The notes: generated by a model not told the origin, from the letters alone. Positions 35,121 through 45,176 are shown, counted from the stretch's first letter. The stretch is 64,000 bases of DNA from Glaciecola sp947496235 (GCF_050306235.1 NZ_JBLWFH010000003.1:124001-188000), one strand, 5' to 3'. A program made the numbers and translations.

Positions 35121-38048
35121 CTACCGATAACTCTCCAAACTTGGACAGCTACAAATAAGGTTTCTATCCCCGAATACGTCATCGATTCTATTTACCGTTG
35201 GCCAGAACTTGTTGTCTTTGACTGCTGGTACTGGGTATACCGCGAGTTCACGGCTGTAGGCGCGGTTCCAATCGGCGTCTGTGATATCCGCTAATGTGTG
35301 TGGTGCGTTGTGCAATGGATTGTCGGTTGCGTCCCATTCGCCGCTTTGCACTTTGGCAATTTCATTGCGGATGCAAATCATGGCTTCGATGAATCTGTCT
35401 AGCTCGGCTTTGGCTTCGGATTCTGTTGGCTCAATCATTAAAGTGCCCGCTACTGGGAAGCTCATGGTTGGCGCGTGGAAACCGTAGTCGTTTAAGCGTT
35501 TTGCCACGTCCATTTCAGTCACGCCGCTAGCTTCTTTTAGTGGACGTAAGTCGATAATACATTCATGGGCCACGCGACCTTGCGTGCCTTTATAAAGCAC
35601 TGGGTAATGACCTTCGAGTTTCTTGGCTACATAGTTGGCATTTAAGATGGCAACTTCGGTGGCTTTTTTCAGACCTTCGCTACCCATCATTTTGATGTAC
35701 ATGTAACTAATTGGCAAAATTGATGCACTGCCCCAAGGCGCCGCTGATACTGCGCTGTTGTCGTTCAGTTCATCATTGGTGCCTGCAGCTTTTAGTTTTA
35801 CCATGCTGTGGCTTGGTAAAAATGGCGCAAGGTGAGATTTAACACCTATAGGTCCCATGCCTGGGCCGCCACCACCGTGTGGAATACAAAAGGTTTTGTG
35901 CAGGTTTAAGTGAGATACGTCTGAACCAATTAAGCCCGGTGATGTAATACCCACTTGGGCGTTCATGTTGGCGCCGTCCATATACACCTGACCGCCAAAC
36001 TCGTGCACTATGTCACAAATTTCACGCACGGTTTCTTCGTATACACCGTGAGTCGATGGGTAAGTGATCATGGCACAGCTTAAGTTATCTTTTACTTGCT
36101 CTGCTTTGGCGCGTAAATCTGCAAGGTCAACGTTACCTTTTGAGTCGCAGTTGACCACTACTACTTTTAAGCTCACCATTTGCGCAGATGCTGGATTAGT
36201 ACCGTGAGCCGATTGTGGGATCAAACACACGTTTCTGTGTCCTTCGCCACGGCTTTGGTGATAGCGTTGAATCGCTAACAAACCAGCGTATTCACCTTGT
36301 GCCCCTGAGTTTGGTTGCATAGAAAGGGCATCGTAACCCGTGATGTTAATTAACCAATCGCTTAGCTCTTCTAACATCTCTTGGTAACCTGCAGCTTGGT
36401 CTAATGGCGCAAACGGGTGAAGTTGACCAAATTCAGGCCAGGTCACTGGGATCATCTCAGCTGTTGCGTTTAATTTCATGGTACAAGAACCCAATGAAAT
36501 CATAGAGTGATTCAATGAAAGGTCTTTGTTCTCTAATGTTTTTATATAGCGCAACATTTCAGTTTCTGAATGATAGCTATTAAACACTTCATGCGTTAAA
36601 AACTCAGAACTACGTACTAGGCTTGCAGGAATTGAATCACTGCCTTTTTCCAGTAATTTGGCATCTAGGTCAGCAACAGATAAACCGTGGTTATCACCAA
36701 TGAATAAGCTAAATAAAGTGTCGATATCTGCACGAGTAGTGGTTTCGTCTAAACTAATGCCCACAGCACCGTCTAAATCTGCACGTAAATTAATGCCTTT
36801 TTCTAAAGCTGCGGCTAATACCGCGGCTTTGTCATCTACCTTGACAGTTAAGGTATCAAACCAAGTAGTGTGAGCTAGTTTAACGCCTTTAGCAGTTAAA
36901 CCGGCAGCTAGAATATCAGTTAATCTGTGCACGCGATTAGCGATGGCAGACAAACCTTTTGGTCCGTGATACACCGCGTAAAAACTTGCCATGTTGGCTA
37001 ATAACACCTGAGCAGTACAAATATTGGAGTTGGCTTTTTCACGACGGATATGTTGTTCACGTGTTTGCAGTGCCATACGTAATGCTGGGCGTCCGCGAGT
37101 GTCTTGGCTCACACCAATAATACGGCCCGGTAATGAACGTTTGTAATCGTCGCGAGTCGCAAAAAACGCCGCGTGTGGACCACCATAGCCCATAGGCACA
37201 CCAAAACGTTGAGCGCTGCCTAGCGCAACGTCGGCACCTAACTCACCTGGAGGCGTTAACATAGTTAATGCTAGTAAATCGGTAGCAACTGCCACTACTG
37301 CTTTGCTTTCCTGTAAGGTTTCAATTAGTCCTTTGATATCGACCACTTCGCCTGTGGTGGTTGGGTATTGCAATAAGGCACCAAACACATCATGTTCGCT
37401 GGCTGCTTCCATTGGGCCAATAATCAATTCGAAACCAAACATGTCAGCACGGGTTTTTAATACATCGAGTGTTTGTGGATGCACAGAGTCGGCGGCAAAA
37501 AAGCTATTCGACTTTTTGTTTTTAGATACGCGTTTTGCCAATGCCATGGCTTCGGCCGCTGCAGTAGCTTCATCTAATAAGGACGCAGAAGCTAAAGGCA
37601 AGCCTGTTAAATCAATAGTGACTTGTTGGAAATTTAAAATCGCTTGTAAACGGCCTTGAGCAATTTCTGGCTGATAAGGTGTGTAAGCTGTGTACCAACC
37701 TGGATTTTCCAACACATTTCGTAAAATCACATTTGGCGTTAAGGTGTCGTAGTAACCTGCGCCAATAAAGCTCTTTAATACTTTATTTTTACCTGCAACG
37801 GTTTTAAGCGCTGCTAGGGCTTCTTCTTCACGTGCGCCTTCACCTACTTGCAAACGATCAGATCGAATGCCTTGTGGCACAGTTTGTTGCATTAGATGAT
37901 CAAGAGAATCAGCGCCAATATCCGCTAACATTTCGCTGATTTCTTGTTGGCCGGGCCCAATATGACGTCGAATAAACTCGTCTTTATTTTCTAGTGTATC
38001 TAGACTCACTGACGACATTTCAGTGCTGGTATTGGTAACATGACTCAT
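35121..38048 (-). CDS. gcvP: glycine dehydrogenase (P-protein of glycine cleavage)
   Basis: 975 residues, single-chain type as in E. coli (957). It decarboxylates glycine with PLP and passes the aminomethyl group to lipoyl-GcvH. The PLP lysine is Lys718 in NLHKTFCIPHGGGGPG. The N-terminus FIRRHIGPG is typical. It is the last gene of gcvT-gcvH-gcvP, with 81 bp after gcvH. The start at 38048 is kept; a second Met at residue 11 is possible because the ribosome site is weak. Confidence 0.98.
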   Translation of the reverse strand: MSHVTNTSTEMSSVSLDTLENKDEFIRRHIGPGQQEISEMLADIGADSLDHLMQQTVPQGIRSDRLQVGEGAREEEALAALKTVAGKNKVLKSFIGAGYYDTLTPNVILRNVLENPGWYTAYTPYQPEIAQGRLQAILNFQQVTIDLTGLPLASASLLDEATAAAEAMALAKRVSKNKKSNSFFAADSVHPQTLDVLKTRADMFGFELIIGPMEAASEHDVFGALLQYPTTTGEVVDIKGLIETLQESKAVVAVATDLLALTMLTPPGELGADVALGSAQRFGVPMGYGGPHAAFFATRDDYKRSLPGRIIGVSQDTRGRPALRMALQTREQHIRREKANSNICTAQVLLANMASFYAVYHGPKGLSAIANRVHRLTDILAAGLTAKGVKLAHTTWFDTLTVKVDDKAAVLAAALEKGINLRADLDGAVGISLDETTTRADIDTLFSLFIGDNHGLSVADLDAKLLEKGSDSIPASLVRSSEFLTHEVFNSYHSETEMLRYIKTLENKDLSLNHSMISLGSCTMKLNATAEMIPVTWPEFGQLHPFAPLDQAAGYQEMLEELSDWLINITGYDALSMQPNSGAQGEYAGLLAIQRYHQSRGEGHRNVCLIPQSAHGTNPASAQMVSLKVVVVNCDSKGNVDLADLRAKAEQVKDNLSCAMITYPSTHGVYEETVREICDIVHEFGGQVYMDGANMNAQVGITSPGLIGSDVSHLNLHKTFCIPHGGGGPGMGPIGVKSHLAPFLPSHSMVKLKAAGTNDELNDNSAVSAAPWGSASILPISYMYIKMMGSEGLKKATEVAILNANYVAKKLEGHYPVLYKGTQGRVAHECIIDLRPLKEASGVTEMDVAKRLNDYGFHAPTMSFPVAGTLMIEPTESEAKAELDRFIEAMICIRNEIAKVQSGEWDATDNPLHNAPHTLADITDADWNRAYSRELAVYPVPAVKDNKFWPTVNRIDDVFGDRNLICSCPSLESYR

Positions 38049-38129
38049 AACGGGTAACCTGTAAAAAAGAATATAAAATATTCAGGCGAACTCAAAAGTC
38101 CGCCTGCTAATTAGGAATTGTTGTGTCGC

Positions 38130-38519
38130 TTAGTCTTCTTCAATAACGCCAGCGTAACCTTCAGCGTCTAATAAACCTTCAACTTCTTCAGCATCGTCCG
38201 CTTTAATTTTAAATAACCAACCATCACCGTATGGGTCTGAGTTTACAAGCTCAGGTGAATCTTCTAAATCTTCATTTACTGCAATTACTTCGCCAGAAAT
38301 AGGCGCGTAAATATCAGAAGCGGCTTTTACAGATTCTGCAACAGCACAGTCGTCGCCAGTAGTCACTGCATCACCAACGTCTGGTAAATCTAAAAACACC
38401 ATATCACCCAAGAGTTCTTGCGCGTGTTCTGTGATACCAATGGTGAATACACCATCACCTTCTGAACGAATCCATTCATGAGTATTTGCGTAACGTAATT
38501 CTTGTGGGATATTGCTCAT
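38130..38519 (-). CDS. gcvH: glycine cleavage H protein
   Basis: 129 residues, standard length. It carries the lipoyl arm that moves the aminomethyl group between P, T and L proteins; the lipoylated lysine is Lys65 in ESVKAASD. HEWIRSEGDGVFTIGIT is the usual family start. Lies 42 bp after gcvT and 81 bp before gcvP in one operon. The L protein is supplied by lpdA, present at 57.8 kb. Confidence 0.98.
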   Translation of the reverse strand: MSNIPQELRYANTHEWIRSEGDGVFTIGITEHAQELLGDMVFLDLPDVGDAVTTGDDCAVAESVKAASDIYAPISGEVIAVNEDLEDSPELVNSDPYGDGWLFKIKADDAEEVEGLLDAEGYAGVIEED

Positions 38520-38561
38520 AATATTTCCTAATTGAGTAAATGTTAGTGAATATAAGTGTTA

Positions 38562-39650
38562 TTAAAGTACGCTTTTGCCGTTGCGAACAAAGCTAGGCTT
38601 TACAACGTCAACTGTGATGTTCTTTTTACGCATAGCGACTTCTGCTGTAGCGCCCGGTTTAGCTCCCTCACCTGCTGGTACTCTTGCCATTGCAATGCTG
38701 AAACCTAGGGTTGGAGAAAATGTTCCCGAAGTAATAATGCCTTCGCCGTCTGAGGTTGTCACAAAAGTGCCCGCTCGAAGTACGCCTTTTTCTTTCATTA
38801 CTAAGCCAACAAGCTTTTGTGTACCTTCTGCTTTTTGTTGCTCTAAAGCGCTACGACCAACGAAGTCACGGTCTTCTGGTTCCCACGTAATGGTCCAGCC
38901 CATGTTTGCCGCTAATGGCGATACTGTTTCATCCATATCTTGGCCGTATAAATTCATACCTGCCTCTAAGCGAAGAGTATCACGTGCACCTAAACCACAA
39001 GGGCTTACGCCGGCGGTTAATAAGGAATTCCACAAATCGATAGCTTTGTTATTTGGCACCATGATTTCATAGCCAGCTTCGCCGGTATAACCTGTAGTAG
39101 CGATGAATAAGTCTTCAGCTTGCACACCAAAAAACGGCTTCATATCTTTTACTGCTTCTACTTGTGCATCGGAAAAAATCTTGTGGGCTTTTTCTTTAGC
39201 ATTAGGGCCTTGCACGGCAATCATGGAAAATTCATCACGTTCTTTAATCAGAACATCGAAACCTTCTGCGATTTTAGCTAGCCAGTTAAGATCTTTTTCT
39301 TTAGTCGCGCTATTTACCACTAAGCGATAGTTGGTATCGTCAAAGTAATACACAATAAGATCGTCAACCACGCCACCAGCTTCATTTAACATGCCGCTAT
39401 ATAATGCTTTGCCTTTTTGGGTCAACTTAGCCACGTCATTGGCCAACAAGTAGCGCAGATAATCTTTAGCCTGAGCGCCAGTGACATCCACTATTGTCAT
39501 ATGAGAAACATCGAACATACCTGCGTCTTTTCTTACTGCATGGTGTTCTTCAATTTGTGAGCCGTAATTAATAGGCATTTCCCAACCGAAAAAATCCACC
39601 ATTTTGGCACCGGCAGTAACATGGGCTGCGTGCAGGTTTGTTTTGTTCAT
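38562..39650 (-). CDS. gcvT: aminomethyltransferase (T-protein of glycine cleavage)
   Basis: 362 residues, close to E. coli (364). It transfers the methylene group to tetrahydrofolate and releases ammonia. Typical motifs: GWEMPINYGSQIEEHHAVR, FDVSHM, YTGEAGYE and GLGARDTLRLEAGMNLYG. First gene of gcvTHP. It is divergent from a LysR-type gene across about 134 bp, in which I see no glycine riboswitch. The LysR protein is a candidate regulator. Confidence 0.98.
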   Translation of the reverse strand: MNKTNLHAAHVTAGAKMVDFFGWEMPINYGSQIEEHHAVRKDAGMFDVSHMTIVDVTGAQAKDYLRYLLANDVAKLTQKGKALYSGMLNEAGGVVDDLIVYYFDDTNYRLVVNSATKEKDLNWLAKIAEGFDVLIKERDEFSMIAVQGPNAKEKAHKIFSDAQVEAVKDMKPFFGVQAEDLFIATTGYTGEAGYEIMVPNNKAIDLWNSLLTAGVSPCGLGARDTLRLEAGMNLYGQDMDETVSPLAANMGWTITWEPEDRDFVGRSALEQQKAEGTQKLVGLVMKEKGVLRAGTFVTTSDGEGIITSGTFSPTLGFSIAMARVPAGEGAKPGATAEVAMRKKNITVDVVKPSFVRNGKSVL

Positions 39651-39784
39651 AGCATTCTCTTTTTAGTCAATATTGAACCAGTATAGAAACAGGCTATGCA
39701 GCAAACAAATTAAAAGTACAAATAGTTACATAAAAATTTTTAATGTATTATTGGCACAGTATTAGATTATATAATATTTATATT

Positions 39785-40630
39785 ATGAAACAACTATCTA
39801 TCGATAACTTAAGAACCTTTGTCACCATTGCAGATTTAGGTAGCTTTCAAAAAGCAGGTGATTTGTTGGGTAGAACCCAACCAGCCATTTCATTACAAAT
39901 GAAGAAGCTAGAAAGCCAACTAGAAAAAAAGCTGTTTACTAAAAAAGGGCAGAGTTACCAACTTAATCCCGATGGCCAGTGGTTATACGAGCAAGCTAGA
40001 AAAATATTATCGTTAAATGATGGCATTTTCAGAGAATTTACCGAGCACAAATTAAGTGGCCGCTTGCGTTTAGGCATTCCATCAGAATTTGCCTCTACCT
40101 TACTGCCCAGTATTGTGGGCGAATTTAGCCAACGATACCCAGATGTGTCCTTAGATGTTACGTCGGCTCTTAGCCGGCAATTATTATCGCCTAATTTTCG
40201 CCATCAGTTTGATTTAATTTTGGCGTTAATCCCGCCAGAGTTGCCAATCGAAGGGGAAGTATTATTAAAAGATCAATTAGTTTGGGTGTGCGATAGCAAT
40301 CAGGCGGTATCTAAACAAAGCATTAATTTAGTGGTTGCGCCCGATGGCTGTGTTTATCGCAGTAGAATCATTGAAAAACTTAAACAACAAACCCATGCGT
40401 GGAAAATCACTTATACCAATGCCGACCTTTATGGTTTGATAGCCGCCATGCGCCAAGGTTTGGGCATTACCGCTTTGGCTCGTTCAAGTGTGCCCCCAGA
40501 ATTGAGCATTATTAAAGATAATCGGCTACCTCAATTAGGCCAAATAAATATTTGTTTAATTAAGCAAGAAGGCCAACATCCACAAGTTTGTGAAACTTTA
40601 ACCGGGTACATCAGGTCTAGAATCAACTAA
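39785..40630 (+). CDS. LysR-family transcriptional regulator
   Basis: Start ATG 39785 (MKQLSIDNLRTF) is the usual LysR beginning; the open frame extends 14 codons upstream, but that part is not LysR-like. 281 residues. Helix-turn-helix at about 1-60 (DLGSFQKAGDLLGRTQPAIS). The C-terminal effector-binding domain begins near LSGRLRLGIPSEFASTLL. It is divergent from gcvT, the usual layout for a LysR regulator and its target, but it is not clearly GcvA. Possibly a regulator of the amidohydrolase downstream instead. Confidence 0.9.
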   Translation: MKQLSIDNLRTFVTIADLGSFQKAGDLLGRTQPAISLQMKKLESQLEKKLFTKKGQSYQLNPDGQWLYEQARKILSLNDGIFREFTEHKLSGRLRLGIPSEFASTLLPSIVGEFSQRYPDVSLDVTSALSRQLLSPNFRHQFDLILALIPPELPIEGEVLLKDQLVWVCDSNQAVSKQSINLVVAPDGCVYRSRIIEKLKQQTHAWKITYTNADLYGLIAAMRQGLGITALARSSVPPELSIIKDNRLPQLGQINICLIKQEGQHPQVCETLTGYIRSRIN

Positions 40631-40826
40631 TAGATAAAATGAATACCTAAAATTAAATTCATTTATGTCAATTTTATGTATATTTCGATAATATTTTATT
40701 AACAAATGCATTTTTTACGTATATAATTTAATCATCATTTCATATTACGTAGTTGTAATGATAACAGGGTGTTTTTAGTTCAAACCTGATAAAAATAATA
40801 ATAAGTAGATTTAAGTATATTCAGTC

Positions 40827-42422
40827 ATGTATAAGCATAATTACTTTTTTGTAACTCGTATCATGCGTTTTGTTGTGATCGCTGTTATGTTAGCCGTATT
40901 TCTCGTAGGTGCTATGGCAGTAGCCGCACCAGGTGCAAAAGCGCCTGAGAAATCGCCAAATGAAGGCGAAGGTCCATACGCAACTCTTATTCTAAGAGGC
41001 GCAAATCTGATCAACGGGGAAGGAGCTCCCGTACAAGGTCCTGTTGATATTGTTATTGAAAACAACAAGATAACTAATATCGTTAGTGTTGGGTACCCGG
41101 AAGTACCCATAAGGCCAGACAGGCGACCTAAGCTTCCTAAAAATGGCAAAGAAATTGATTTAACCGGGCACTTTATAGTGCCCGGTTTCGTTGATATGCA
41201 TGGTCACATTGGCGGGTCGGCAGATAACATCCCTGCAGAGTATGTTTTTAAGCTTTGGATGGCACATGGCATTACCACGGTTCGAGAGCCTGGCAGCTTC
41301 AACGGACTTGACTGGGTCCTTGATCACGTAGAACGTAGTAAAAAAAATACCATAGTAGCGCCTCGCATTATTCCTTACGTTGGCTTTGGAATGGGCCAAA
41401 AAGAGCCAATTTTTAGTGCCAAGCAAGCAAGAGACTGGGTAAAAAAAATTGCTAAAGCTGGGGCAAAAGGAATTAAATTTTTTGGTGCTAGCCCCAAAAT
41501 TATGGAAGCCGCATTAGACGAAGCTCAGAAACAAGGTTTAGGCACCATGATGCATCATGCCCAATTAAATGTAATGGGAACAGATGCTCTGGATTCAGCT
41601 CGTTTAGGCTTGGTTTCTATGGAACATTGGTACGGACTACCTGAAGCCTTATTTACCGACCGCACACTTCAAAATTACCCTACCGACTATAATTACAATA
41701 ACGAATACCACAGATTTAAAGAAGCCGGCCGGTTATGGCAACAGGCAGGTAAACCCGGCAGCGAAAAGTGGAATCAAGTGAGAGATGAACTCATATCATT
41801 GGATTTTACTATTAATCCCACTATGACTATTTATCAGGCGAGTCGCGACCTGATGCGCGAAAGAAACGCCATCTGGCATGAAGAATACACCCTGCCTACC
41901 CTTTGGGACTTTTTTACACCTAGTCGATATGCTCATGGATCATATTGGTTTGATTGGACAACCGCTGATGAAATAGCCTGGAAAGAGAATTTTCGTATTT
42001 GGATGCAATTTATCAATGACTATAAAAACCATGGCGGTCGCGTAACAACGGGTTCTGATTCGGGTTATATCTACAAAATTTATGGTTTTGGATACATTGC
42101 AGAATTTGAACTGTTACAAGAGGCAGGTTTTTCACCTTATGAAGTGATTCAATCAGCCACTTTAAACGGAGCGCAAGCCTTAGGTATGGATGATGAAATT
42201 GGTTCTGTTGCTGTGGGTAAACTCGCTGATATGGTGGTGTTGGAATACAACCCACTTCAAAACTTTAAAACACTCTATGGTACAGGGCATTATCGTTTAA
42301 ACGAAAATAATCAGCCAGAGCGTGTAGGTGGTGTTAAATACACCATTAAAGACGGCATTGTGTATGATGCTAAGCAATTACTTAAAGATGTACGTGAGAT
42401 TGTGGCAGAGGCAAAACTATAA
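40827..42422 (+). CDS. exported metal-dependent amidohydrolase
   Basis: 531 residues from ATG 40827; ATG 40863 (MRFVVIAVML) is an alternative, and neither has a clear ribosome site. A hydrophobic N-terminal helix (about 13-33) serves as signal or anchor. The amidohydrolase metal site is complete: VDMHGHIG (HxH), a lysine in AKGIKFFG, His in MMHHAQ and in MEHWYG, and Asp in TGSDSGY. The C-terminal KLADMVVLEYNPL strand is typical of imidazolonepropionase-like and prolidase-like relatives. The substrate, perhaps a cyclic amide or dipeptide, is not known. Ends before a hairpin. Confidence 0.85.
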   Translation: MYKHNYFFVTRIMRFVVIAVMLAVFLVGAMAVAAPGAKAPEKSPNEGEGPYATLILRGANLINGEGAPVQGPVDIVIENNKITNIVSVGYPEVPIRPDRRPKLPKNGKEIDLTGHFIVPGFVDMHGHIGGSADNIPAEYVFKLWMAHGITTVREPGSFNGLDWVLDHVERSKKNTIVAPRIIPYVGFGMGQKEPIFSAKQARDWVKKIAKAGAKGIKFFGASPKIMEAALDEAQKQGLGTMMHHAQLNVMGTDALDSARLGLVSMEHWYGLPEALFTDRTLQNYPTDYNYNNEYHRFKEAGRLWQQAGKPGSEKWNQVRDELISLDFTINPTMTIYQASRDLMRERNAIWHEEYTLPTLWDFFTPSRYAHGSYWFDWTTADEIAWKENFRIWMQFINDYKNHGGRVTTGSDSGYIYKIYGFGYIAEFELLQEAGFSPYEVIQSATLNGAQALGMDDEIGSVAVGKLADMVVLEYNPLQNFKTLYGTGHYRLNENNQPERVGGVKYTIKDGIVYDAKQLLKDVREIVAEAKL

Positions 42423-42434
42423 CCACTTTTTATT

Positions 42435-42468
42435 AGGTGCTTGTTCTATGTGAGTAGATCAAGCACCT
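42435..42468. other. 9-bp hairpin between convergent genes
   Basis: AGGTGCTTG pairs with CAAGCACCT across 16 nt, between the amidohydrolase stop and the small gene on the other strand. It may serve as a shared terminator although T-runs are poor on both sides. Confidence 0.5.
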
Positions 42469-42486
42469 AAAACACATCACTGTTGA

Positions 42487-42654
42487 CTAATCGTCTGAGT
42501 GAGACTGCTGTTTTCGTTGTTTACGATCCCGTGCAGATTGTTCTTTACGCTTATGAAGCTTTGATTTAACTGCATCAGATGTATCACCTCTACTAGCATG
42601 ATAATCATCATCTTCATAATCGTCTTCTTTTGAATATCTGTAATCTTTTCCCAT
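42487..42654 (-). CDS. small highly charged protein (55 aa)
   Basis: ATG 42654 to TAG 42487 encodes 55 residues beginning MGKDYRYSKEDDYEDDDY, an acidic N-terminal half, then a basic half with KLHKRKEQSARDRKQRKQQ and the end SHSDD. No family recognised. The strongly polarised charge and repeated Asp/Lys/Arg runs look selected rather than random, and the open frame overlapping it in another frame is a shadow. No good ribosome site. It might bind nucleic acid or the ribosome, but that is guesswork. Its promoter region carries a sigma-54-like motif. Confidence 0.6.
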   Translation of the reverse strand: MGKDYRYSKEDDYEDDDYHASRGDTSDAVKSKLHKRKEQSARDRKQRKQQSHSDD

Positions 42655-42720
42655 AACAAATTCTCGGTTTACTCACAGTATTAATATCTATTCTGCGCGG
42701 AAAAAATCCAAGATGATTTT

Positions 42721-42737
42721 GGCATAATCAATGCCAA
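42721..42737 (-). promoter_or_regulatory. sigma-54-like -24/-12 motif (also a palindrome)
   Basis: On the minus strand TTGGCA, nine bases, then GC reproduces the -24 GG and -12 GC spacing (GG and GC 12 bp apart) of sigma-54 promoters. The start would be near 42709, about 55 nt before the small protein start. Because the sequence is part of a palindrome (TTTGGCAT/ATGCCAAA), a repressor site is an alternative. Confidence 0.35.
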
Positions 42738-42804
42738 ATTAATAACATTAAATTATATTAAGATTTATTTATATTAATTTTCAATTAGTTAGGTTTAAAA
42801 TCCA

Positions 42805-43992
42805 CTAATTCCCAGCAGCTTGTTTGATAAAAAATTCTTTCACTGGAGATACTTTGTTAGCCGCTAACAAGCCTAGGTTTCTTACCAATTTTTTCATTGG
42901 ATTATCGCCATCAAACAACTGCTTAAAACCTTCCATAGTGGCGATTGTTTTCATCGCTTCGGCTTTTTGCTTTCTTTCATAATTGCGTAAAATTTTATTA
43001 TGGCCAACGGGGTATTTGTCTTTCGATTGAATTAACAACTCCGCTAACGTTTGCGCATCAGAGAGACCTAAGTTTGCACCCTGTCCTGCCAGAGGATGAA
43101 TGGTATGTGCGGCATCTCCCACTAATGCCACATGCAGCTTGGTCCATTGTCGGGTGTAACGCATGCGTAACGGAAATGAAAAACGCTCAGTTGTTAAGGA
43201 TACTAACCCTAATTGGTTGTCGATATCAACTAACAGCGCTTTGCAAAATTCATCCTCACTCAACCCCAGCAATTCGCTAGCGCGTTTTGTCTTCTGTGAC
43301 CACACAATTGAACACTGAAATGGATCGGCAAGGGGTAAAAAGGCGAGAGGCCCAAAAGGTGTAAACCCTTGTCGCGCTGTATTATCGTGAGCTATTTCGG
43401 TACGCACATTGGCAACGATAGCTGTATGCTCGTAATCCCAAAATGTTTCCGAGAACCCCATCTGTGCTTTGATCTGTGAATTCGCGCCGTCGGCGCCAAC
43501 TAATAAACTACCCGTAATTTGTTGTTGATTACTCAATTGCAAAGAATATCCAGCATCGATTTCTTGAATCTGCTCAACACTTACCCCTAGTAACAGCTGA
43601 ATATTAGACATTGTTGCCATCTTGTCATTTAACGCGGCCACAATAAGGTCGTTCTCAATAATATGACCAAGATGTTCACTTTGCATTTCTTGAGCGCTAA
43701 ATTCGATTTGCCCAAAACCATCCTTATCCCACACTTGCATATCTGTGTATGCTTGCTTGCGTTGGATATTTTGCCAGATGTTCAGTTTGCGGAAATAAGC
43801 TTCACTGGCTGCGCTTATAGCACTTACCCTTGCCGAAAATACCTTAGGCTGGATATCAGTGGTAACTGCACTGGCAAAATCGACTACTGTGACGGAAAAT
43901 CCAGCTTCAGCTAAATCAATAGCAAGTGAACCGCCAACAATACCGCCACCCACGATTAACACATCAGTGTTTTGCATTTTTTTGGCTGGCAT
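42805..43992 (-). CDS. ubiI: FAD-dependent ubiquinone-pathway hydroxylase, UbiI/VisC type
   Basis: 395 residues. FAD motifs: GGGIVGGSLAIDLAEAG at the N-terminus, VGADGANSQIKAQ (DG motif), and GDAAHTIHPLAGQGANLG. The protein belongs to the UbiH/UbiF/VisC group that hydroxylates the ubiquinone ring (UbiI acts at C5 in E. coli). The assignment rests on the gene order pepP-ubiH-ubiI as in E. coli. The start overlaps the ubiH stop by one base (TAATG), so translation is coupled. Confidence 0.88.
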   Translation of the reverse strand: MPAKKMQNTDVLIVGGGIVGGSLAIDLAEAGFSVTVVDFASAVTTDIQPKVFSARVSAISAASEAYFRKLNIWQNIQRKQAYTDMQVWDKDGFGQIEFSAQEMQSEHLGHIIENDLIVAALNDKMATMSNIQLLLGVSVEQIQEIDAGYSLQLSNQQQITGSLLVGADGANSQIKAQMGFSETFWDYEHTAIVANVRTEIAHDNTARQGFTPFGPLAFLPLADPFQCSIVWSQKTKRASELLGLSEDEFCKALLVDIDNQLGLVSLTTERFSFPLRMRYTRQWTKLHVALVGDAAHTIHPLAGQGANLGLSDAQTLAELLIQSKDKYPVGHNKILRNYERKQKAEAMKTIATMEGFKQLFDGDNPMKKLVRNLGLLAANKVSPVKEFFIKQAAGN

Positions 43993-45176
43993 TAGCGTTC
44001 TCCCATGGCGTAACGAACAAAGGCTTTCTGCAGTAAAGATGAGTGATTCATTAGTTGTAAACCTGCACTTCTTCCCACCACTGTTGGTAGATAATGATTG
44101 GAAAACACTCGCACTAAACTGTCTGTCGCGGTAATAATAGAGGTTTTATCCTTGCGTCTACGCTTTTTATATTCAGATAAATTACCGAACACGCCCGGAT
44201 CTTGTCCTCGAAGGCTTTTCACTAAGTCAGATATATCACGTATACCAGTATTAAATCCTTGCCCAGCAATGGGGTGCAAGCTCTGAGCGGCATTTGCAAT
44301 ACAAACCACACGGTGTTGCACAAAATCCGGCACGACTTTAAGTGATAAAGGATACTGAAATCTAGGTGAAGGACTATGGATACTGCCCAGTCTTGAACCA
44401 AATAAAGTTTGTAGACGTTGGCAAAAATCTTCATCAGATAAGCCTTTTACTTCTTCTACCATTTCATCACCAAGGCTCCACACCACAGACATTAGATGCT
44501 GGCTATTTTGACCTTGTTCCACTTCCATGGGCAAAAAGGCAATAGGACCATATTTGGTAAAACGTTCAAACGCCCTGCCTTGATGCGGCAATTGAGTTTG
44601 CACATTAGCGATAATAGCGGTTTGCTGATAGTCCTTTTGTTCCACCACAAAATTGAGTTTTTCCCGTGTAGGGGAGTTGGCTCCTTCGGCAATAATCAAG
44701 AGTTTTGCGTTTAATTTGCGGTTTGAGGTGTTAATCGACACTGAGTCTTTGTGCTGTTGCAGACTTTGGATACTTTCATCCGCAAAGTAATTGATTTTAG
44801 TCCCAGATAACTGCTCATACAATGATAATCCAAGTGTTTCCAGTCGCACTACCTGACCAAAACTCTTTACGCCTAACTCATCGGCAGATAAGGCTACTTG
44901 GGCGCAATGATGGCGATCTGATACATGAATATGCTTGATACTAGATGATGGGATATCTGAGATATCCATACCAAAGCTATGCAAATGCTTGATAGATTCA
45001 GCCGCCAAAGCAATCACCCTAGCATCAAAACTAGGATGAATATCAGATGCGCTAGGAGCATATTTTTCGATCACTGCCACGGAATAATCCGTGTTTTTAG
45101 CAAGAGCCAAGGCTGCCGCGCAGCCTGCAACGCCACCACCCGCAATAACTATATCGACTTGTTCAAACTCTGACAT
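43992..45176 (-). CDS. ubiH: 2-octaprenyl-6-methoxyphenol hydroxylase
   Basis: 394 residues from ATG 45176 (MSEFEQVDIVIAGGG); an upstream TTG extension would overlap pepP and adds nothing family-like. Motifs: GGGVAGCAAALAL, IIAEGANSPTREKL (Glu where Asp is usual in the DG motif), and NAAQSLHPIAGQGFNTGIRD; the NAAQ form is characteristic of UbiH. It hydroxylates C1 of the ring during ubiquinone synthesis. Third gene of ygfB-pepP-ubiH-ubiI, 31 bp after pepP. No clear Shine-Dalgarno sequence. Confidence 0.9.
   Translation of the reverse strand: MSEFEQVDIVIAGGGVAGCAAALALAKNTDYSVAVIEKYAPSASDIHPSFDARVIALAAESIKHLHSFGMDISDIPSSSIKHIHVSDRHHCAQVALSADELGVKSFGQVVRLETLGLSLYEQLSGTKINYFADESIQSLQQHKDSVSINTSNRKLNAKLLIIAEGANSPTREKLNFVVEQKDYQQTAIIANVQTQLPHQGRAFERFTKYGPIAFLPMEVEQGQNSQHLMSVVWSLGDEMVEEVKGLSDEDFCQRLQTLFGSRLGSIHSPSPRFQYPLSLKVVPDFVQHRVVCIANAAQSLHPIAGQGFNTGIRDISDLVKSLRGQDPGVFGNLSEYKKRRRKDKTSIITATDSLVRVFSNHYLPTVVGRSAGLQLMNHSSLLQKAFVRYAMGER

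Noticed and set aside
39651..39784. Glycine riboswitch before gcvT
   Set aside because: The gap is only about 130 bp and AT-rich; I see no tandem aptamer pattern or GG-rich core.
42477..42659. 60-residue minus-strand open frame
   Set aside because: It is in a different frame from the charged 55-residue protein at 42487-42654, which has much better protein character.
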